NCBI GenBank assembly: GCA_964596375.1
Contig: CAZQTO010000055.1
Coordinates: 1 to 14,380, forward strand
Direction of reading: 5' to 3'
DNA length: 14,380 bases
Source: UBA1543 sp964596375
GTDB taxonomy: Bacteria > Pseudomonadota > Zetaproteobacteria > Mariprofundales > Mariprofundaceae
This document shows positions 12,927 to 14,380 of the stretch, piece by piece. The notes under the pieces were generated by a model. The model worked only from the letters and a program-made list of their open reading frames with translations. It had not been told where the DNA came from and made no database searches. The position numbers were made by a program, and so were the translations under genes. Within the stretch, counting starts at the first letter, position 1; each line of letters opens with the position of its first letter.

Positions 12927-14380
12927 ATGTTAAGCGAACTCCACGTTCGCCAGTTTGCCCTGATCGAGGATGTACAGCTTGATTTGAGCGGCGGCATGAC
13001 GGTATTTTCAGGTGAGACGGGCGCGGGTAAATCCATGCTGGTTGATGCGCTCGGTGCAGCCTTCGGAGCACGTGCCAGCAGCGACTGGGTGCGCCACGGC
13101 TTCGACAAGGCCGAGGTGAGCGCTGTTCTCAGCGACGTACACGACATTCTCGAATCACTGCTCTCCAAACACGACCTGGATGATAGCGATGACACATTGG
13201 TACTGCGCCGGGTGATCCGTTCTGATGGCTCCTCGCGCGCCTATATCAACGGCTCGCCCGTACCGGCTCGCGTCCTGCAGGATATCGGCAATCTGGTGTT
13301 GGATATGCACGGTCAGCATGAGCATCAATCCCTGTTGCGCCCCGAATTTCAACGCGGGTTGATTGATGCCACTATCCCAGAAAGCCTGAAGAAGGGCGTT
13401 GCCGAAGCCTGGCGCAGTTTTCTGGAGCAGCGCGCAGCCCTTGCCTATGTTATGGAAAGCCAGCAGCGCGGCGTGCGCGAAGAAGCATGGATGCGCGAGG
13501 AATGCGCCCGTCTGAAAGCGCTGGAGCTGTATGCCGGGGTGTGCGACGAATTGCAGCAGCAGGTGGATGGCGGCCGGCATTATGCACAGATCGTTGATGC
13601 TGCAGCACAGGCACTGAATGTGCTTGAGGAAGAGGAAGGCGATGTGCGCAGCCGGCTGGCCGCATGCCTGCATGCCTTGCAGCCGGTAGCCGATTTTCGA
13701 CCGGAACTCGGCGAAGCGGTGGACCTGCTAAATCAGGTGGATGCGCTGCTCGGCGAGACGGCCCCCAATCTGCGCGCCGTGCTGGATAACGAATTCGATG
13801 CCGCAGCCCTGCAGGCTGCTGAATCAAGACTGATGGATATTCACGAGGCCATGCGGCGCAATCAGACCGATGAGGCAGGCCTGCTTACTGTATTTGCAGA
13901 ACTGGAAGACAAGATTTCCCGGCTCGATACCGGCATGTGGGATGAGGATGCGCAGCGTCAAAGGCTGGATGCGGCAAGGCAGGATTTCCTTGCACAGTCA
14001 GCGACCCTATCGAAGGCGCGCATCAAGTCTGGACAGAAACTGGTAAAAGACCTGCGCCCGTTCCTCGATCGGCTGGCGCTGGCCGGTATGCAGCTGGAGG
14101 TGGTGGTACAGGAAAGGCCCGAGGAAGAATCGGCATGGGGCGAATTCGGTGCCGATAACGTGACGCTCATGGCAGCCTCCAATCCGGGCGAACCGTTTCG
14201 CGAGCTTGCGGCCGTGGCCTCGGGCGGCGAAATGTCACGTCTGGTGTTGGCTTTAAAGGGATGTGGGGCGATGCGCGTTATGCCGCAGATAGCCGTATTC
14301 GACGAGGTGGATACCGGCATCGGCGGGGAAACCGCATGGTGCGTCGGCGAACTGCTGGCCGCCATGGGCGAGGCCCGTCA
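12927..14380 (+). CDS. recN: DNA repair ATPase RecN (3' end outside window)
   Basis: 484 complete codons with no stop before the window edge; E. coli RecN has 553, so about 70 are missing. An SMC-like ATPase of double-strand-break repair that binds DNA ends and works with RecA. Walker A is GETGAGKS (29-36), followed by LDMHGQHEHQSLL at about 129-141, typical of RecN. Long charged coiled-coil regions lie at about 150-375. The C-terminal ATPase half has the ABC signature ASGGEMSR (431-438) and Walker B IAVFDEVD (455-462) leading into TGIGG. The start (MLSELHVRQFALIEDV) matches the usual RecN N-terminus; only a weak GGGAA sits upstream. It is probably cotranscribed with nadK. I see no LexA box in the 27-base gap, though one could lie upstream of the operon. 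Confidence 0.96.
   Translation, partial: MLSELHVRQFALIEDVQLDLSGGMTVFSGETGAGKSMLVDALGAAFGARASSDWVRHGFDKAEVSAVLSDVHDILESLLSKHDLDDSDDTLVLRRVIRSDGSSRAYINGSPVPARVLQDIGNLVLDMHGQHEHQSLLRPEFQRGLIDATIPESLKKGVAEAWRSFLEQRAALAYVMESQQRGVREEAWMREECARLKALELYAGVCDELQQQVDGGRHYAQIVDAAAQALNVLEEEEGDVRSRLAACLHALQPVADFRPELGEAVDLLNQVDALLGETAPNLRAVLDNEFDAAALQAAESRLMDIHEAMRRNQTDEAGLLTVFAELEDKISRLDTGMWDEDAQRQRLDAARQDFLAQSATLSKARIKSGQKLVKDLRPFLDRLALAGMQLEVVVQERPEEESAWGEFGADNVTLMAASNPGEPFRELAAVASGGEMSRLVLALKGCGAMRVMPQIAVFDEVDTGIGGETAWCVGELLAAMGEAR

Noticed and set aside
1..14380. CRISPR arrays, transposases, tRNA or rRNA genes, phage modules
   Set aside because: I looked for regular repeats, transposase-like proteins and RNA gene signatures by eye and saw none.

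Overview
The window is about 14.4 kb of gene-dense bacterial chromosome, roughly 57% GC by eye, with housekeeping genes, tight translational overlaps and Shine-Dalgarno starts. The gene set suggests a proteobacterium: a TolC-type outer-membrane channel (so Gram-negative), the psd-pssA-leuA order best known from Betaproteobacteria (there usually after ilvBNC), and a nadK-recN pair. A Zetaproteobacterium or other deep proteobacterial lineage would fit, but this is inference; nothing here fixes the species. I see no mobile elements, CRISPR arrays, tRNAs or rRNAs, and no gene-free stretch over 300 bases.

Left part (1-4437): a TolC-family efflux channel runs off the left edge on the minus strand, diverging from psd (phosphatidylserine decarboxylase, short form) and pssA (phosphatidylserine synthase), which together make phosphatidylethanolamine. 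leuA (2-isopropylmalate synthase) follows after a 244-base gap. That gap holds what looks like a complete leucine attenuator: a near-consensus promoter overlapping the pssA stop codon, a 23-codon leader ORF with seven leucines that appears to be leaderless, a pause hairpin, and a perfect 13-bp Rho-independent terminator just before the leuA ribosome binding site. This is the most interesting feature of the window.

Middle (4438-10857): a GAF + HD-GYP protein (probable cyclic-di-GMP phosphodiesterase) on the plus strand, with an extended -10 promoter, converges on a minus-strand four-gene operon. Its order of transcription is NfeD-type membrane serine protease, slipin (SPFH), archaeal-type AMP/thymidine phosphorylase, PRPP-synthetase-like protein. 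nfeD/slipin and phosphorylase/prs are joined by stop/start overlaps. The first pair is a membrane quality-control module; the second is probably a nucleotide salvage or degradation module.

Right part (10858-14380): a small polytopic membrane protein of the urate-oxidase-N/PuuD type, with its own strong terminator and strong ribosome binding site, diverges from a membrane-anchored diheme cytochrome c. The cytochrome overlaps the start of nadK (NAD kinase), which is followed by recN (DNA repair), cut off by the right edge.
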